From: Gammaproteobacteria bacterium
GTDB taxonomy: Bacteria > Pseudomonadota > Gammaproteobacteria > Steroidobacterales > Steroidobacteraceae
DNA length: 45,349 nucleotides
Reading direction: 5' to 3'
NCBI GenBank assembly: GCA_003132425.1
Contig: PKXS01000079.1
Location: forward strand, 1 to 45,349
The notes under the pieces were generated by a model. That model was not told the DNA's origin. It ran no database searches and was given only the letters and a program-made list of their open reading frames with translations. Below are positions 1 through 8,014 of this stretch, piece after piece. The number at the start of each line of letters is the position of its first letter. Position 1 is the first letter of the stretch. The position numbers and the translations under genes are program-made.

Positions 1-371
1 ACAGGCAACGATTTCATCACTATGAACTTCCCCTTTTTTGGCCGATCTGAGACTTTCAGGAGGAATCGACGTCCTTCGAACCGTGAGTGCCTTGCGCCCG
101 CTGCGCATCGACCCGATCTCATGGACTTGGAAGTACTACGGCGATCTACACTGTAACAGGGAACGAATCGTTGAAGCGGTTAACGCCGCGGGCCGCGACG
201 AGTACGGATCGGGTGTCCTTAGCCGCTGACTTGCGACCCGATCACCGGTAAATTTCCGGTAGACTGCGACGTCGAAATCAGCTGGCGTTTTCCTGCAGAA
301 ATACGGGAATCTTCAACGCCTCCAGCTCATAACGCTCTGGATCCACTAAAGAACCATAGCCCACCTAGCGA
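1..371. other. Left edge, no assignable gene
   Basis: I see no recognisable gene here. A plus-strand frame is open from a TTG at 38 (or a GTG at 83) to 229, giving at most 63 residues. It has no family motif. An AGGAGG lies at 59-64 but no start codon follows at a useful distance in that frame. A short inverted repeat (ACCGG at 244-248, CCGGT at 256-260) lies downstream of it and has no T-tract. The region is the 3' flank of msrA and may contain the tail or control region of something outside the window. Confidence 0.3.
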
Positions 372-1034
372 CTACGCCTTCTCTCCCACCGCTAACTCCG
401 CGAGTTTAAAGGGAACTCCGCATCCCCCAATGCCGCAGTACCCATCGGGATTCTTCGCCAGATACTGCTGGTGATAGTCCTCGGCATAATAAAATTCCGG
501 CGCGCCGATGATTTCCGTGGTGATGGCGCCGAGGCCGGCCTTCGACAGTGCCGCGGTATACGCATCGCGCGACTGCTCGGCTTGTTGTCGTTCGCGGTCC
601 CCATCAGTGAATATGGCGGAGCGGTACTGCGTGCCCACATCGTTGCCCTGCCGCATGCCCTGGGTCGGGTCATGCGACTCCCAAAATATTCGCAGCAGCG
701 CGGCATAGCTCGTCTTATTGGGATCGAATACGACGCGCACCACTTCGTCGTGCCCCGTCATTCCGCTGCAGACTTCTTCATACGTCGGGTTTGGCGTGAA
801 TCCACCCGCGTAACCGACAGCCGTCGAATACACGCCATGCGCCTGCCAGAATTTCCGTTCAGCTCCCCAAAAGCAGCCCAGCCCAAATAGCGCCAATTCC
901 ATTCCGGCGGGAAATGGCGGCACGATGCGATTGCCGGAGACGAAGTGACGCTCCGATACCTGCATGGCATTGGGTCGCCCGGGAAGCGCTTGGCGCGGCG
1001 CCGGCATGATTGCGGATTTTCTGAACAGCCCCAT
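372..1034 (-). CDS. msrA: Peptide methionine-S-sulfoxide reductase MsrA
   Basis: MsrA reduces the S-epimer of methionine sulfoxide in proteins and free methionine, using thioredoxin, in the cytoplasm. The 220-residue product carries the catalytic motif GCFWGAER, with nucleophilic Cys54. It also has the family stretches [12 protein letters not shown] and QYRSAIF, and a C-terminal GYCGIGGCG supplying resolving cysteines. The layout, including the N-terminal extension before the catalytic Cys, follows the long E. coli-type MsrA of 212 residues. The frame stays open to a TTG at 1070, but the ATG at 1034 (MGLF...) matches the E. coli start (MSLF...), so I chose it; no strong Shine-Dalgarno is visible at either. 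The gene appears monocistronic. Confidence 0.95.
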   Translation of the reverse strand: MGLFRKSAIMPAPRQALPGRPNAMQVSERHFVSGNRIVPPFPAGMELALFGLGCFWGAERKFWQAHGVYSTAVGYAGGFTPNPTYEEVCSGMTGHDEVVRVVFDPNKTSYAALLRIFWESHDPTQGMRQGNDVGTQYRSAIFTDGDRERQQAEQSRDAYTAALSKAGLGAITTEIIGAPEFYYAEDYHQQYLAKNPDGYCGIGGCGVPFKLAELAVGEKA

Positions 1035-1086
1035 AGACCACAGTGTGTGGCCGGCTAGCCCGAGATTCAAGTCACGGCAACGTGCG

Positions 1087-1536
1087 TTAGGGCCTTGCTT
1101 GTCCGATCACGGCAGGTTGCGCTTCGGCGGGCGCTGAAGTTGTCGGCGGCGCGGGCGCCGGGTCGACAGGGACTACGGGCAAACTGTAGGCATCCACCTT
1201 TGTCTTGGCGTCCTGCTCGAGGCGTTGCCTATCTTGGGACGATCTCAGTTGTTCGCGGGTACGCTCGAACTCCGCGTTGCGCTGCGCCTCCTCGGCGGGC
1301 TCCTTTTGCGCCGCAAGCTTTTCGACGGCAATTCGCGCATTGAGGCAGTCCGTGTCAGTGCGCGCCTTGGCGGGGTTCTGGTCGCACTTCATCAACACGC
1401 CATCCAGAGCGACGCGATCCTCCAGCAGGTCATCGACCGACATCGACGGTATATGCCGCGGACTACAGGCCGCGCCGCCAAGTACGACGGCACACAAAAA
1501 CCCGAATGCTACGATTTGTTTGCTCGAATTTCGCAT
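1087..1536 (-). CDS. EexN-like small lipoprotein
   Basis: The product is a 149-residue exported protein. The N-terminus is basic, then a hydrophobic run ends in LGGAAC, so Cys24 is a probable lipidation site, although the -3 residue is Gly rather than Leu. After it come a short segment ending in a Cys-x-x-Asn-Pro...Asp-x-Asp-Cys-x-Asn-Ala pattern, a charged coiled-coil-like Glu/Arg/Gln stretch (about 80-115), and a Pro/Ala-rich tail. The Cys/NP/DxxCxNA pattern resembles the EexN (entry-exclusion) lipoprotein family, which is also common as chromosomal proteins of unknown role. No conjugation gene is nearby, so entry exclusion should not be assumed. The ATG at 1536 has GGGAAG about 5 bases upstream and is preferred to the upstream start at 1569. 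Confidence 0.6.
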   Translation of the reverse strand: MRNSSKQIVAFGFLCAVVLGGAACSPRHIPSMSVDDLLEDRVALDGVLMKCDQNPAKARTDTDCLNARIAVEKLAAQKEPAEEAQRNAEFERTREQLRSSQDRQRLEQDAKTKVDAYSLPVVPVDPAPAPPTTSAPAEAQPAVIGQARP

Positions 1537-1716
1537 ATAGCTTCCCACTGGCAATGGTACCCAAAACAAACGGCTGTCGCGGCACCTCGGCTGTGACGCA
1601 TCTCACGACTTGACAAATTCTTCATCCGGCCAAGCGTCGGCGGCTGCGCCGCGCCGCTTACCCGCGGCGCCCTTCGAGTTTGACCGCGCTGCAGCGCATG
1701 TGTACCGTTCCGATTC

Positions 1717-1977
1717 ATGTCCACGCGAAAAGCGGAAAAAGAAGCCAAACCCGACTTTGAGACGGCAATGCGAGATCTCGAAGAACTCGTCGATCGGCTG
1801 GAGCAAGGCGACCTGCCGCTCGAAGAATCGCTTGCGGCATTCGAGCGCGGCGTCATGCTGACGCGAAGCTGTCAAACCGCGCTCAAAGAGGCGGAGCAGA
1901 AAGTCGAGATCTTGCTCAAGAAGGCCGGGGAGCATGCCGCGGAAGACTTCGATCCCGACGATACCAAAGCAAGCTGA
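1717..1977 (+). CDS. xseB: Exodeoxyribonuclease VII small subunit
   Basis: XseB is the small subunit of exonuclease VII. Several copies bind the large XseA subunit in a complex that degrades single-stranded DNA from both ends. The 86-residue product is the normal family length. It shows the signature helices: FETAMRDLEELVDRLEQG, then LPLEESLAAFERG, then a helix rich in Leu/Glu/Lys with KEAEQKVEIL. The acidic C-terminal tail is typical. It overlaps the 5' end of ispA by 44 bases if the upstream ispA start is used. xseB-ispA(-dxs) is a widely conserved proteobacterial order; xseA is not in the window. Confidence 0.95.
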   Translation: MSTRKAEKEAKPDFETAMRDLEELVDRLEQGDLPLEESLAAFERGVMLTRSCQTALKEAEQKVEILLKKAGEHAAEDFDPDDTKAS

Positions 1978-2887
1978 AGTGCTTCCGGTGAGCGCGGATT
2001 TGATGGAGGCGCGAATGCGCGGCTATCAGGCACGCATCGAGGAGGTGCTGGCTGGGGCCCTACCGTCGGCGGATCTGGTGCCGCAACGATTGCACGCTGC
2101 GCAGCGCTACTCGGTGCTGGGCGGCGGCAAGCGTCTACGGCCCTTGCTGGTATATTCCACCGGAGAAGCCTTGGGACTACCCGTGGCGACATTGGATATA
2201 CCGGCCGCGGCCGTGGAACTCATCCACGCATACTCGCTCGTTCACGACGACTTGCCGGCGATGGACAACGACGACCTGCGTCGCGGTCAACCCACCACCC
2301 ATCGCGCCTATGATGAAGCGACCGCCATTCTGGTGGGGGATGCGCTGCAGGTCTTGGCGTTTTCGATACTTGCGCAGGAACGTACGGACGATCTAAGCGT
2401 TGCTGCGCGATTGAAGATGATTCAAATTCTCGCGAACGCCAGCGGCACCGCCGGGATGGCGGGCGGCCAAGCCTTGGACCTTGCTGCCGTGGGCCGTCGG
2501 CTGAATCTCCAGGAACTCGAGGCCATGCACCGGCTCAAGACCGGCGCGCTGATTCGGGCAAGCGTGTTGCTGGCGGCGGCATGCGCTCCCGATCTATCGG
2601 TTGCCGAGTGGGGGGCGCTTGACGGCTATGCGCAAGACATCGGGCTCGCTTTTCAAATCCAAGACGATATTCTCGACATCGAGGGCTCGACTCAAGATCT
2701 CGGCAAGACGACCGGAGCCGACGCTGCGCGCGCCAAGCCGACCTATCCCAGCATTCTCGGGCTGGAATCCGCCAAATCCCGAGCTCAGGATCTTAAGCGT
2801 CGTGCGTGCGACCGATTAAGCCTGTTTGGCGGCCGCGCCGAAGTGCTGATTTGGCTGGCTTCCTACGTGGTCGATCGCCGGGTTTAG
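1934..2887 (+). CDS. ispA: Farnesyl diphosphate synthase (geranyltranstransferase)
   Basis: This trans-prenyltransferase condenses isopentenyl diphosphate with dimethylallyl or geranyl diphosphate to make farnesyl diphosphate, precursor of ubiquinone, undecaprenyl phosphate and other isoprenoids. It has the first Asp-rich motif DDLPAMDNDD, followed by LRRGQPTTH, and the second DDILDIEG. GGGKRLRP near the N-terminus is the substrate-diphosphate-binding signature. The end is in the usual place. The start is uncertain: ATG 1934 lies inside xseB, while GTG 1988 or ATG 2003 would give about 294-299 residues, the E. coli length. Upstream AAGG near 1920 slightly favours 1934. No dxs follows; the gene runs straight into a convergent kinase gene sharing 4 bases (TTAG) at the stops. 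Confidence 0.93.
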   Translation: MPRKTSIPTIPKQAEVLPVSADLMEARMRGYQARIEEVLAGALPSADLVPQRLHAAQRYSVLGGGKRLRPLLVYSTGEALGLPVATLDIPAAAVELIHAYSLVHDDLPAMDNDDLRRGQPTTHRAYDEATAILVGDALQVLAFSILAQERTDDLSVAARLKMIQILANASGTAGMAGGQALDLAAVGRRLNLQELEAMHRLKTGALIRASVLLAAACAPDLSVAEWGALDGYAQDIGLAFQIQDDILDIEGSTQDLGKTTGADAARAKPTYPSILGLESAKSRAQDLKRRACDRLSLFGGRAEVLIWLASYVVDRRV

Positions 2888-4338
2888 CTGCTGCGCTCCG
2901 CGCTCTGCAGGCGGCCTATCATGCTGCGCAAGAACACTTGATTGAATCGTAGCTGGCACTCCGCCGATACCTGTTCTAGAAGCGTGGAGCTCACCTTCAT
3001 GACCGTCACGGATCCGGAGGCATTGATGGTTGCGGTGCGCTTGGCCCCGCGCACGTAGCTGGTTTCACCGAAGCAATCGCCGCTTTCGAGGTAACCCAAC
3101 GCCTTGCCGTGGCGTTGGACGCCGACGCGCCCTTGCACGATGATGTAGAAGCGATCGTCCATTTCGCCTTCCTTCACGATCTCCTCCGCGTCGCCGTAGT
3201 CCTGCCAGCTGCTGGCGCGCAGCACTTCCCATATTTCGCCGTGCGAGAATTCGTGAAAGAATTTAAGCTTCCGCAGCAAGCTGAACTGTTCCTGCTGATC
3301 GATCCGATTGTACTGCGCGCGCAATTTCTGGTGGACACGCGTGAGTTCGGCGGCGAAATCCAGGCCGGTCTTGTAGCGCTTTTCCGGATCCTTCTGCAAC
3401 GCCATTGCTGTCACGTTCTCGAGCTCCTCGGGGATCTCGGGACGTAAGGTGTGAATGGGCGGTGGAGTCGCAAACACGATCTGATGCAGGAGCTTCTGTA
3501 AGTTGCCCGCTCTAAAGGGGCGCGTGCCGGTCAGCAGCTCGTACATCACTGCGCCAAGCGAATACAAATCCGAGCGATTGGTCAGTTCGATCGACTGCAC
3601 TTGCTCGGGCGACATGTAGGACGGACTGCCGGCGATTCCCTCGATGCGCGAGATCTCCGAATCGGCGACTAGGGCAATGCCGAAGTCGATTATTCGCACG
3701 TCGCTGTCCAGGGTGAGCATGATGTTGCTCGGCTTGATGTCGCGATGAATGACGCCGCGGCTGTGCGCGTAGTGCAGCGCCCGGGCCGCCTTGTATACCA
3801 ACTCGACCACATCGTCGATGCGCAGTAAGTTGTCCGGCCGGCAATAGGCGGCCAAGGTGCGCGCGCCGTGCACATGCTCGGTCACGATGTAGCAGTGCCC
3901 GTTCTCCTCTCCCGCATCGTAAATCGGCAGGATATTCGGATGCTGCAACATGCCGACCATATGGGCTTCGGATAGAAACATCTTGCGTGCGATCCGTTTG
4001 CGGTTCTCATCGCCGCTGGTGTCCACGTTGTAAACCTTGATCGCCACGTCGCGGCCGTAATAGGGGTCATGCGAGAGGTACACCACGCCCGTGCTGCCGC
4101 GTCCCACCTCGTTAATAATCATGTACTTGCCGATCTTCTCGGGCAACGAAGCGCGGCTGGCTTGGGATTTCGCGGGTTGACTGGAGCGAGTGTTGGTCAA
4201 GGGTAACCGTGCGCTACGGGGCGACTGTTCAATTCGTGCCCAAAGGATACTGGGGCGACGCGGCGTAAACTGTGATTTCGGTCCAAGCTCAGCGAAAGTG
4301 ATCGTATCCCTGAACCGCAATGGCGAATTCGCGGCCAT
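2884..4338 (-). CDS. Ser/Thr protein kinase with C-terminal cNMP-binding-like domain
   Basis: This is a Hanks-type kinase. After a basic, Ser/Pro-rich N-terminus (1-68) come the glycine loop GRGSTG (79-84), catalytic lysine in VAIKV (Lys101), catalytic loop HRDIKPSN (198-205), DFG (218-220), SPEQ replacing APE (243-246) and the segment SDLYSLG. All residues needed for activity are present. Residues about 355-470 form a cyclic-nucleotide-binding fold with GDCFGE and RTAT marking the phosphate-binding cassette (Glu425, Arg434). There is no transmembrane helix, so it is cytoplasmic. A cNMP-regulated kinase is the natural inference; the ligand is unknown. Its start lies 50 bases inside thiL, so it may be translated by coupling at the end of the rib-nusB-thiL operon. 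A TTG near 4200 is an alternative start. Confidence 0.9.
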   Translation of the reverse strand: MAANSPLRFRDTITFAELGPKSQFTPRRPSILWARIEQSPRSARLPLTNTRSSQPAKSQASRASLPEKIGKYMIINEVGRGSTGVVYLSHDPYYGRDVAIKVYNVDTSGDENRKRIARKMFLSEAHMVGMLQHPNILPIYDAGEENGHCYIVTEHVHGARTLAAYCRPDNLLRIDDVVELVYKAARALHYAHSRGVIHRDIKPSNIMLTLDSDVRIIDFGIALVADSEISRIEGIAGSPSYMSPEQVQSIELTNRSDLYSLGAVMYELLTGTRPFRAGNLQKLLHQIVFATPPPIHTLRPEIPEELENVTAMALQKDPEKRYKTGLDFAAELTRVHQKLRAQYNRIDQQEQFSLLRKLKFFHEFSHGEIWEVLRASSWQDYGDAEEIVKEGEMDDRFYIIVQGRVGVQRHGKALGYLESGDCFGETSYVRGAKRTATINASGSVTVMKVSSTLLEQVSAECQLRFNQVFLRSMIGRLQSAERSS

Positions 4339-5296
4339 TCAGGGTCCACGTCACATCTGTTCCTGAGCGCAGCTCGCCGATCGCCGTCAGCCTTAAGTCT
4401 AATCGGGCGGCCGCAGATGCCAGTTCAGCGAAACGGTGCTGAGGCACGGCGACCAGCAATTCGTAGTCATCCCCGGCCGCCATCGCCCAGTCGCGCGCTT
4501 GCTCCGGCGCCGCGACGCTGCGCAGGGCCGGCGACATGGGCAAGCGATCGATGTCGACGTGCGCCGCAAGTCCGCTGGCGCTCGCGAGCTTCGGCAGATC
4601 ACCCGCCAGTCCGTCGGACAGGTCCATCGCCGCGCTGGCGATCCCGCGTGCTGCCTGACCGAATTGCACTCGGGGCTCAGGATACTCAAAGCGCCGAATG
4701 AGTTGATCGGCAAGCGCGCGGTCCTGAGCTAAGCATGTCGCACTGACCAAAGCGAGTCCCGCGCCGGCATCGCCGAGTGTCCCGGTGACGGCGAGCAAAT
4801 CGCCCGCGCGCGCGCCGCTGCGCCGCATCGCGGTGCCGCGTGGCACGTGTCCCAGCACTTGCACGCTGATAGTCAAGGGGCCGCGCGTCGTATCGCCGCC
4901 GACCAGCGTTACGCCGTGCGCATCTGCAAGCCCCAGAAGTCCGTCCGAGAAGCGCTGCAGCCACTTTGAATCCGCACTCGGGACGGTGAGAGCAAGCGTC
5001 GCCCAAGCGGGAATCGCGCCCATCGCAGCCAAGTCGCTCAAGTTCACGGCAAGCGCGCGATGACCGATCGAGCGCGCATCGGTGTCCGTCGGAAAATGCC
5101 GGCCCTCGATAATCGTATCGACGGTAGCCGCCAATTCAGAGTGCGCCGGCATGGCGAGCAACGCTGCATCATCGCCGATACCGAGGATCACGCCAGAGTC
5201 GCCCCGGGAAACCGCGCCCGGGCGCATAAAGAAGCGTCGAATCAATTCGAACTCGCCCGGACCGGCATCGCTCTTATCCGACTTGGCGGTAGTCAT
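4289..5296 (-). CDS. thiL: Thiamine-monophosphate kinase
   Basis: ThiL phosphorylates thiamine monophosphate to the active cofactor thiamine diphosphate, using ATP. The 335-residue product has the family landmarks: FELIRRFF near the N-terminus, GIGDDAA (metal/ATP site), VDTIIEGRHF, the segment around VNLSDLAAMGA, GGDTTRG, and the later MDLSDGLAGDLPKLA and AAGDDYELL. The length is normal for the family (E. coli 325). The frame is open further upstream through nusB, but the ATG at 5296 begins the recognisable ThiL sequence and lies 4 bases after the nusB stop. It is part of the glyA-nrdR-rib-nusB-thiL transcription unit; its 3' end overlaps the start of the kinase gene. Confidence 0.95.
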   Translation of the reverse strand: MTTAKSDKSDAGPGEFELIRRFFMRPGAVSRGDSGVILGIGDDAALLAMPAHSELAATVDTIIEGRHFPTDTDARSIGHRALAVNLSDLAAMGAIPAWATLALTVPSADSKWLQRFSDGLLGLADAHGVTLVGGDTTRGPLTISVQVLGHVPRGTAMRRSGARAGDLLAVTGTLGDAGAGLALVSATCLAQDRALADQLIRRFEYPEPRVQFGQAARGIASAAMDLSDGLAGDLPKLASASGLAAHVDIDRLPMSPALRSVAAPEQARDWAMAAGDDYELLVAVPQHRFAELASAAARLDLRLTAIGELRSGTDVTWTLNGREFAIAVQGYDHFR

Positions 5297-5300
5297 CGTC

Positions 5301-5762
5301 CTAGCCCGCGGGTTGACCGTATTCATCCGGCCGCAATTCCCGAGCGGCCCGGTCCAGCACCGCATTGACGAACTTGTGCCCGTCGGTCGCGCCGAATTGT
5401 TTGGACAACTGCACGGCCTCTGCGAGCGCGACCCGGTACGGCAAATCGGGACAAAACTCCAGTTCGTGCAGGCCCAACCACAACACGGCATGTTCGACGG
5501 GATCAAGTTCGGGCGGCGGGATCTCGCTCAAGCGGCTCAGCCGCGAATCCAACGCATCGCGGTTCGATGCTATTGCCTTGATGAGTTCCCGAAAATAGTC
5601 GCGATCGACTCGATCCGCCTGCGGATCGTCTGCAAACTGCTGAACGGTGTCTTGCCACGGGCGAGGGTTGATTTGCAGTTGATAGAGCGCCTGCAGCGCA
5701 AGCCGGCGTGCGAAGCTGCGGGCGCGATGGCCCGGCCGGCCGGCACGGCCGCTGGCCTTCAT
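5301..5762 (-). CDS. nusB: Transcription antitermination factor NusB
   Basis: NusB binds boxA RNA together with ribosomal protein S10 (NusE) and supports antitermination of rRNA operons. The 153-residue product is all-helical in character. It has an Arg-rich N-terminal start (ARRLALQALYQLQ) that forms the RNA-binding part. The conserved C-terminal stretch runs LPYRVALAEAVQLSKQFG, then the KFVNAVLD motif. Length matches the family (E. coli 139). It begins 2 bases after ribH ends and stops 4 bases before thiL, the usual ribH-nusB-thiL arrangement in gammaproteobacteria. Confidence 0.95.
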   Translation of the reverse strand: MKASGRAGRPGHRARSFARRLALQALYQLQINPRPWQDTVQQFADDPQADRVDRDYFRELIKAIASNRDALDSRLSRLSEIPPPELDPVEHAVLWLGLHELEFCPDLPYRVALAEAVQLSKQFGATDGHKFVNAVLDRAARELRPDEYGQPAG

Positions 5763-5764
5763 CG

Positions 5765-6247
5765 TTACGGGTCCAGGCGGCGCAGCAGGTTCGCCATTTC
5801 GATCGCCGCCATGGCCGCATCGGCTCCCTTGTTGCCGGCCTTGCCTCCGGCTCGGTCCACTGCCTGCTCCATCGTGTCGGTGGTCAGCACGCCGAATGCG
5901 ATCGGCACGCCGGTCTCAAGCGCAATTCGCGCCAGGCCGGAGGCGCATTCGCCGGCGACATAGTCGAAGTGAGGGGTCTGGCCGCGTACCACGGCTCCGA
6001 GGGCGATGATCGCCTCATAGCGATGCGACATCGCCAACCGGCGCGCCACGATGGGGATGTCGAACGCGCCCGGCACGCGCACGATCTCAATCTGCTTTTC
6101 AGCCGCTCCATGGCGCTTGAGCGCATCCAAAGCGCCGCGCAACAAGGGTTCGACGACAAAATCATTGAACCGCGCGGCAACGATTCCAAAGCGCAAATCG
6201 CGAGCCAGTAGCTCTCCCTCTATTATTTTCGGCTGGTCGGTAGGCAA
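5765..6247 (-). CDS. ribH: 6,7-dimethyl-8-ribityllumazine synthase
   Basis: RibH condenses 5-amino-6-ribitylaminouracil with 3,4-dihydroxy-2-butanone 4-phosphate to make the lumazine precursor of riboflavin. The product usually assembles as pentamers or 60-mers. The 160-residue protein has the substrate-binding motifs RFND near the N-terminus, [22 protein letters not shown] with the catalytic His, and GVLTT followed by the conserved Gly/Asn/Lys loop (GGKAGNKG). It lies between ribB (46-base gap) and nusB (2-base gap) in the riboflavin operon. Confidence 0.96.
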   Translation of the reverse strand: MPTDQPKIIEGELLARDLRFGIVAARFNDFVVEPLLRGALDALKRHGAAEKQIEIVRVPGAFDIPIVARRLAMSHRYEAIIALGAVVRGQTPHFDYVAGECASGLARIALETGVPIAFGVLTTDTMEQAVDRAGGKAGNKGADAAMAAIEMANLLRRLDP

Positions 6248-6293
6248 GTTATTTCCTCATTCCGAGAATGCGCGCAGTATAGCTCCCGCAACC

Positions 6294-7403
6294 TCATTCG
6301 CCGCCATCGACGTAACTTGTTACCTCTAGATCGAAGGCGGCAAGGCCTTGAAGCTGCTTGGGCGCGCTCAGCACGCGCATGCGCTTCAGGCCGAGATCTT
6401 TGAGTATTTGCGCGCCGATTCCATACGTTCTGACGACCGTCGCACCGCTGCCGTGCGCCGTTGCGGGCTTAGCGTCGAGCTGGCGCACGCTGTCCATGAA
6501 GTGCCGCGGACTTTCCTCCGGCCTTAGGATCACCACGACACCCGAGGGTTCCGTGGCCACACGGCGCAGCGCCGCCCGCAGCGGCCAACCGAGACTTTCG
6601 CTTCGCACCCCGACCACGTCCCGCAGCGTATCGTTGATATGCACCCGCACCAGGGGCGGCACGCTGGAATTCAGATCGCCCTTAACGAGTGCAATATGCA
6701 CGTTCTTGTTGACGTGATCCTCATAGCAGCAAAGTCTAAAGTTACCGTACTCGGTATTCACGGGCTCATCATAGATCCGCTCCACCGACCGCTCGTTCTT
6801 CAATCGGTAGCGAATGAGATCCGCGATGGTGCCGATCTTAAGGCGGTGAGTCTTGGCAAATAATTCAAGATCCGGCCGGCGCGCCATCGTGCCGTCGTCA
6901 TTGAGGATCTCGACGATCATGGCCGCCGGGGAAAACCCGGCGAGTCTCGCCAGATCGCAGCCCGCCTCGGTGTGCCCGGCGCGGGTCAACACGCCGCCGG
7001 GCTGAGCCATCAACGGAAAAATATGGCCCGGCTGGCGCAGATCCTCCGGACGCGCGTTGGGCGCCACCGCCGTCTTGACCGTGTGCGCGCGATCGTGCGC
7101 GGAGATTCCCGTGGTCACTCCTTCGGCCGCCTCGATCGACAGCGTGAAATTGGTCCGGTGCGAGCTGTCGGTATCGCTCACCATGAGCGGCAATCGCAGC
7201 TGACGGCAGCGCTCGCGCGTCAGAGTCAGGCAGATGAGCCCACGGCCGAAGCGCGCCATGAAATTGACGTCCTCTGTTCGGACGCATTCCGCCGCCATGA
7301 TCAGATCGCCCTCATTTTCGCGGTCCTCGTCGTCCATGAGTACCGCCATCTTGCCGCTGCGCAGTTCGCCAAGAATCTCGTCGATGGTGTTAAACCCGGC
7401 CAT
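6294..7403 (-). CDS. ribB: 3,4-dihydroxy-2-butanone 4-phosphate synthase with degenerate GTP cyclohydrolase II-like domain
   Basis: The N-terminal half (about 1-205) is RibB, which converts ribulose 5-phosphate to dihydroxybutanone phosphate. It has the acidic Mg site DDEDRENEGDL (24-34) and the GHTEAGCDLARLAG motif. The C-terminal half (about 206-369) is homologous in layout to GTP cyclohydrolase II, but the zinc-binding cysteines are absent: where RibA has a Cys-Gly-Asp...Cys-Asp-Cys pattern, this protein reads RVHINDTLRDV...RSESLGW. Other catalytic residues of that loop are also replaced. It therefore belongs with RibBA-like proteins whose second domain is not a cyclohydrolase (RibBX type). 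A separate ribA is expected elsewhere. The start ATG 7403 lies 8 bases after ribE. The tail may be structural or regulatory. Confidence 0.93.
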   Translation of the reverse strand: MAGFNTIDEILGELRSGKMAVLMDDEDRENEGDLIMAAECVRTEDVNFMARFGRGLICLTLTRERCRQLRLPLMVSDTDSSHRTNFTLSIEAAEGVTTGISAHDRAHTVKTAVAPNARPEDLRQPGHIFPLMAQPGGVLTRAGHTEAGCDLARLAGFSPAAMIVEILNDDGTMARRPDLELFAKTHRLKIGTIADLIRYRLKNERSVERIYDEPVNTEYGNFRLCCYEDHVNKNVHIALVKGDLNSSVPPLVRVHINDTLRDVVGVRSESLGWPLRAALRRVATEPSGVVVILRPEESPRHFMDSVRQLDAKPATAHGSGATVVRTYGIGAQILKDLGLKRMRVLSAPKQLQGLAAFDLEVTSYVDGGE

Positions 7404-7411
7404 ATGTCGCT

Positions 7412-8014
7412 CTACTCGTGTGGTTCTGCCATGAGACGTTCCAAATAGCGTGCAATCAAATCGATTTCGATATTGACGCTCGCGCCGACTCCTAATTCGC
7501 CGAGTGTCGTTGCCCGCAACGTGTGCGGGATGATGTTCACGTCGAAGCGCGGCCCGGCAACATTATTGACCGTCAGGCTCACGCCATCGACGCAGATCGA
7601 ACCTTTCGGCGCCACAAAACGCATCAGCGGCCGCGGCAATTCGAATTCCAGGCGCCATGATCGCGCATCCTGCCGTGCCTGCGTCAATTTGCCCACCGCA
7701 TCCACGTGGCCGCTGACCCAATGGCCGCCCAATGGCTCTCCGGCACGCAAGCTGGGCTCGAGGTTGACTCGCGCACCGGGCTTGAGCGTTCCCAACGTGG
7801 TCTTGGCCATGGTTTCACGCGATACGTCGGCATAGAAGAGAGTGCCCTCTTTGCGGGTCACTGTCAGGCAAGCCCCTTGCACGCTCACGCTGTCGCCTAC
7901 CGCAACGCGTGCAAGGTCAAGCGCCGACTCAAAACCCAGCTCCAAATCTCCACCCTGGTCCACTAGGGAGCTTAACCGGCCCGTGGCTGCAATGATTCCG
8001 GTGAACATCCTCAA
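7412..8014 (-). CDS. ribE: Riboflavin synthase, alpha chain
   Basis: The enzyme dismutates two molecules of dimethyl-ribityllumazine into riboflavin and a pyrimidine that is recycled to RibH. The 200-residue sequence shows the internal duplication of the family. The first barrel starts MFTGIIAATG and includes VQGACLTV; the second starts GGHWVSGHVD and includes VDGVSLTVNNV. The C-terminal helix (IDLIARYLERL) mediates trimerisation. ATG 8014 overlaps the ribD stop as ATGA and gives MRMFTG; ATG 8008 gives the canonical MFTG and is equally possible. The gene is also called ribC in some nomenclatures. Confidence 0.95.
   Translation of the reverse strand: MRMFTGIIAATGRLSSLVDQGGDLELGFESALDLARVAVGDSVSVQGACLTVTRKEGTLFYADVSRETMAKTTLGTLKPGARVNLEPSLRAGEPLGGHWVSGHVDAVGKLTQARQDARSWRLEFELPRPLMRFVAPKGSICVDGVSLTVNNVAGPRFDVNIIPHTLRATTLGELGVGASVNIEIDLIARYLERLMAEPHE

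Noticed and set aside
38-229. A 63-codon plus-strand frame at the left edge.
   Set aside because: It needs a TTG start, has no recognisable motif and no Shine-Dalgarno at the right distance. It is recorded only as part of the unassigned left edge.
1610-1640. A perfect TTGACA at 1610-1615 upstream of xseB.
   Set aside because: No -10-like hexamer occurs at 16-18 bases spacing; the sequence there is GC-rich (AGCGTC).
6294-7403. Calling the gene a true bifunctional RibBA.
   Set aside because: The cyclohydrolase half lacks all the zinc-binding cysteines, so only the RibB activity is supported.
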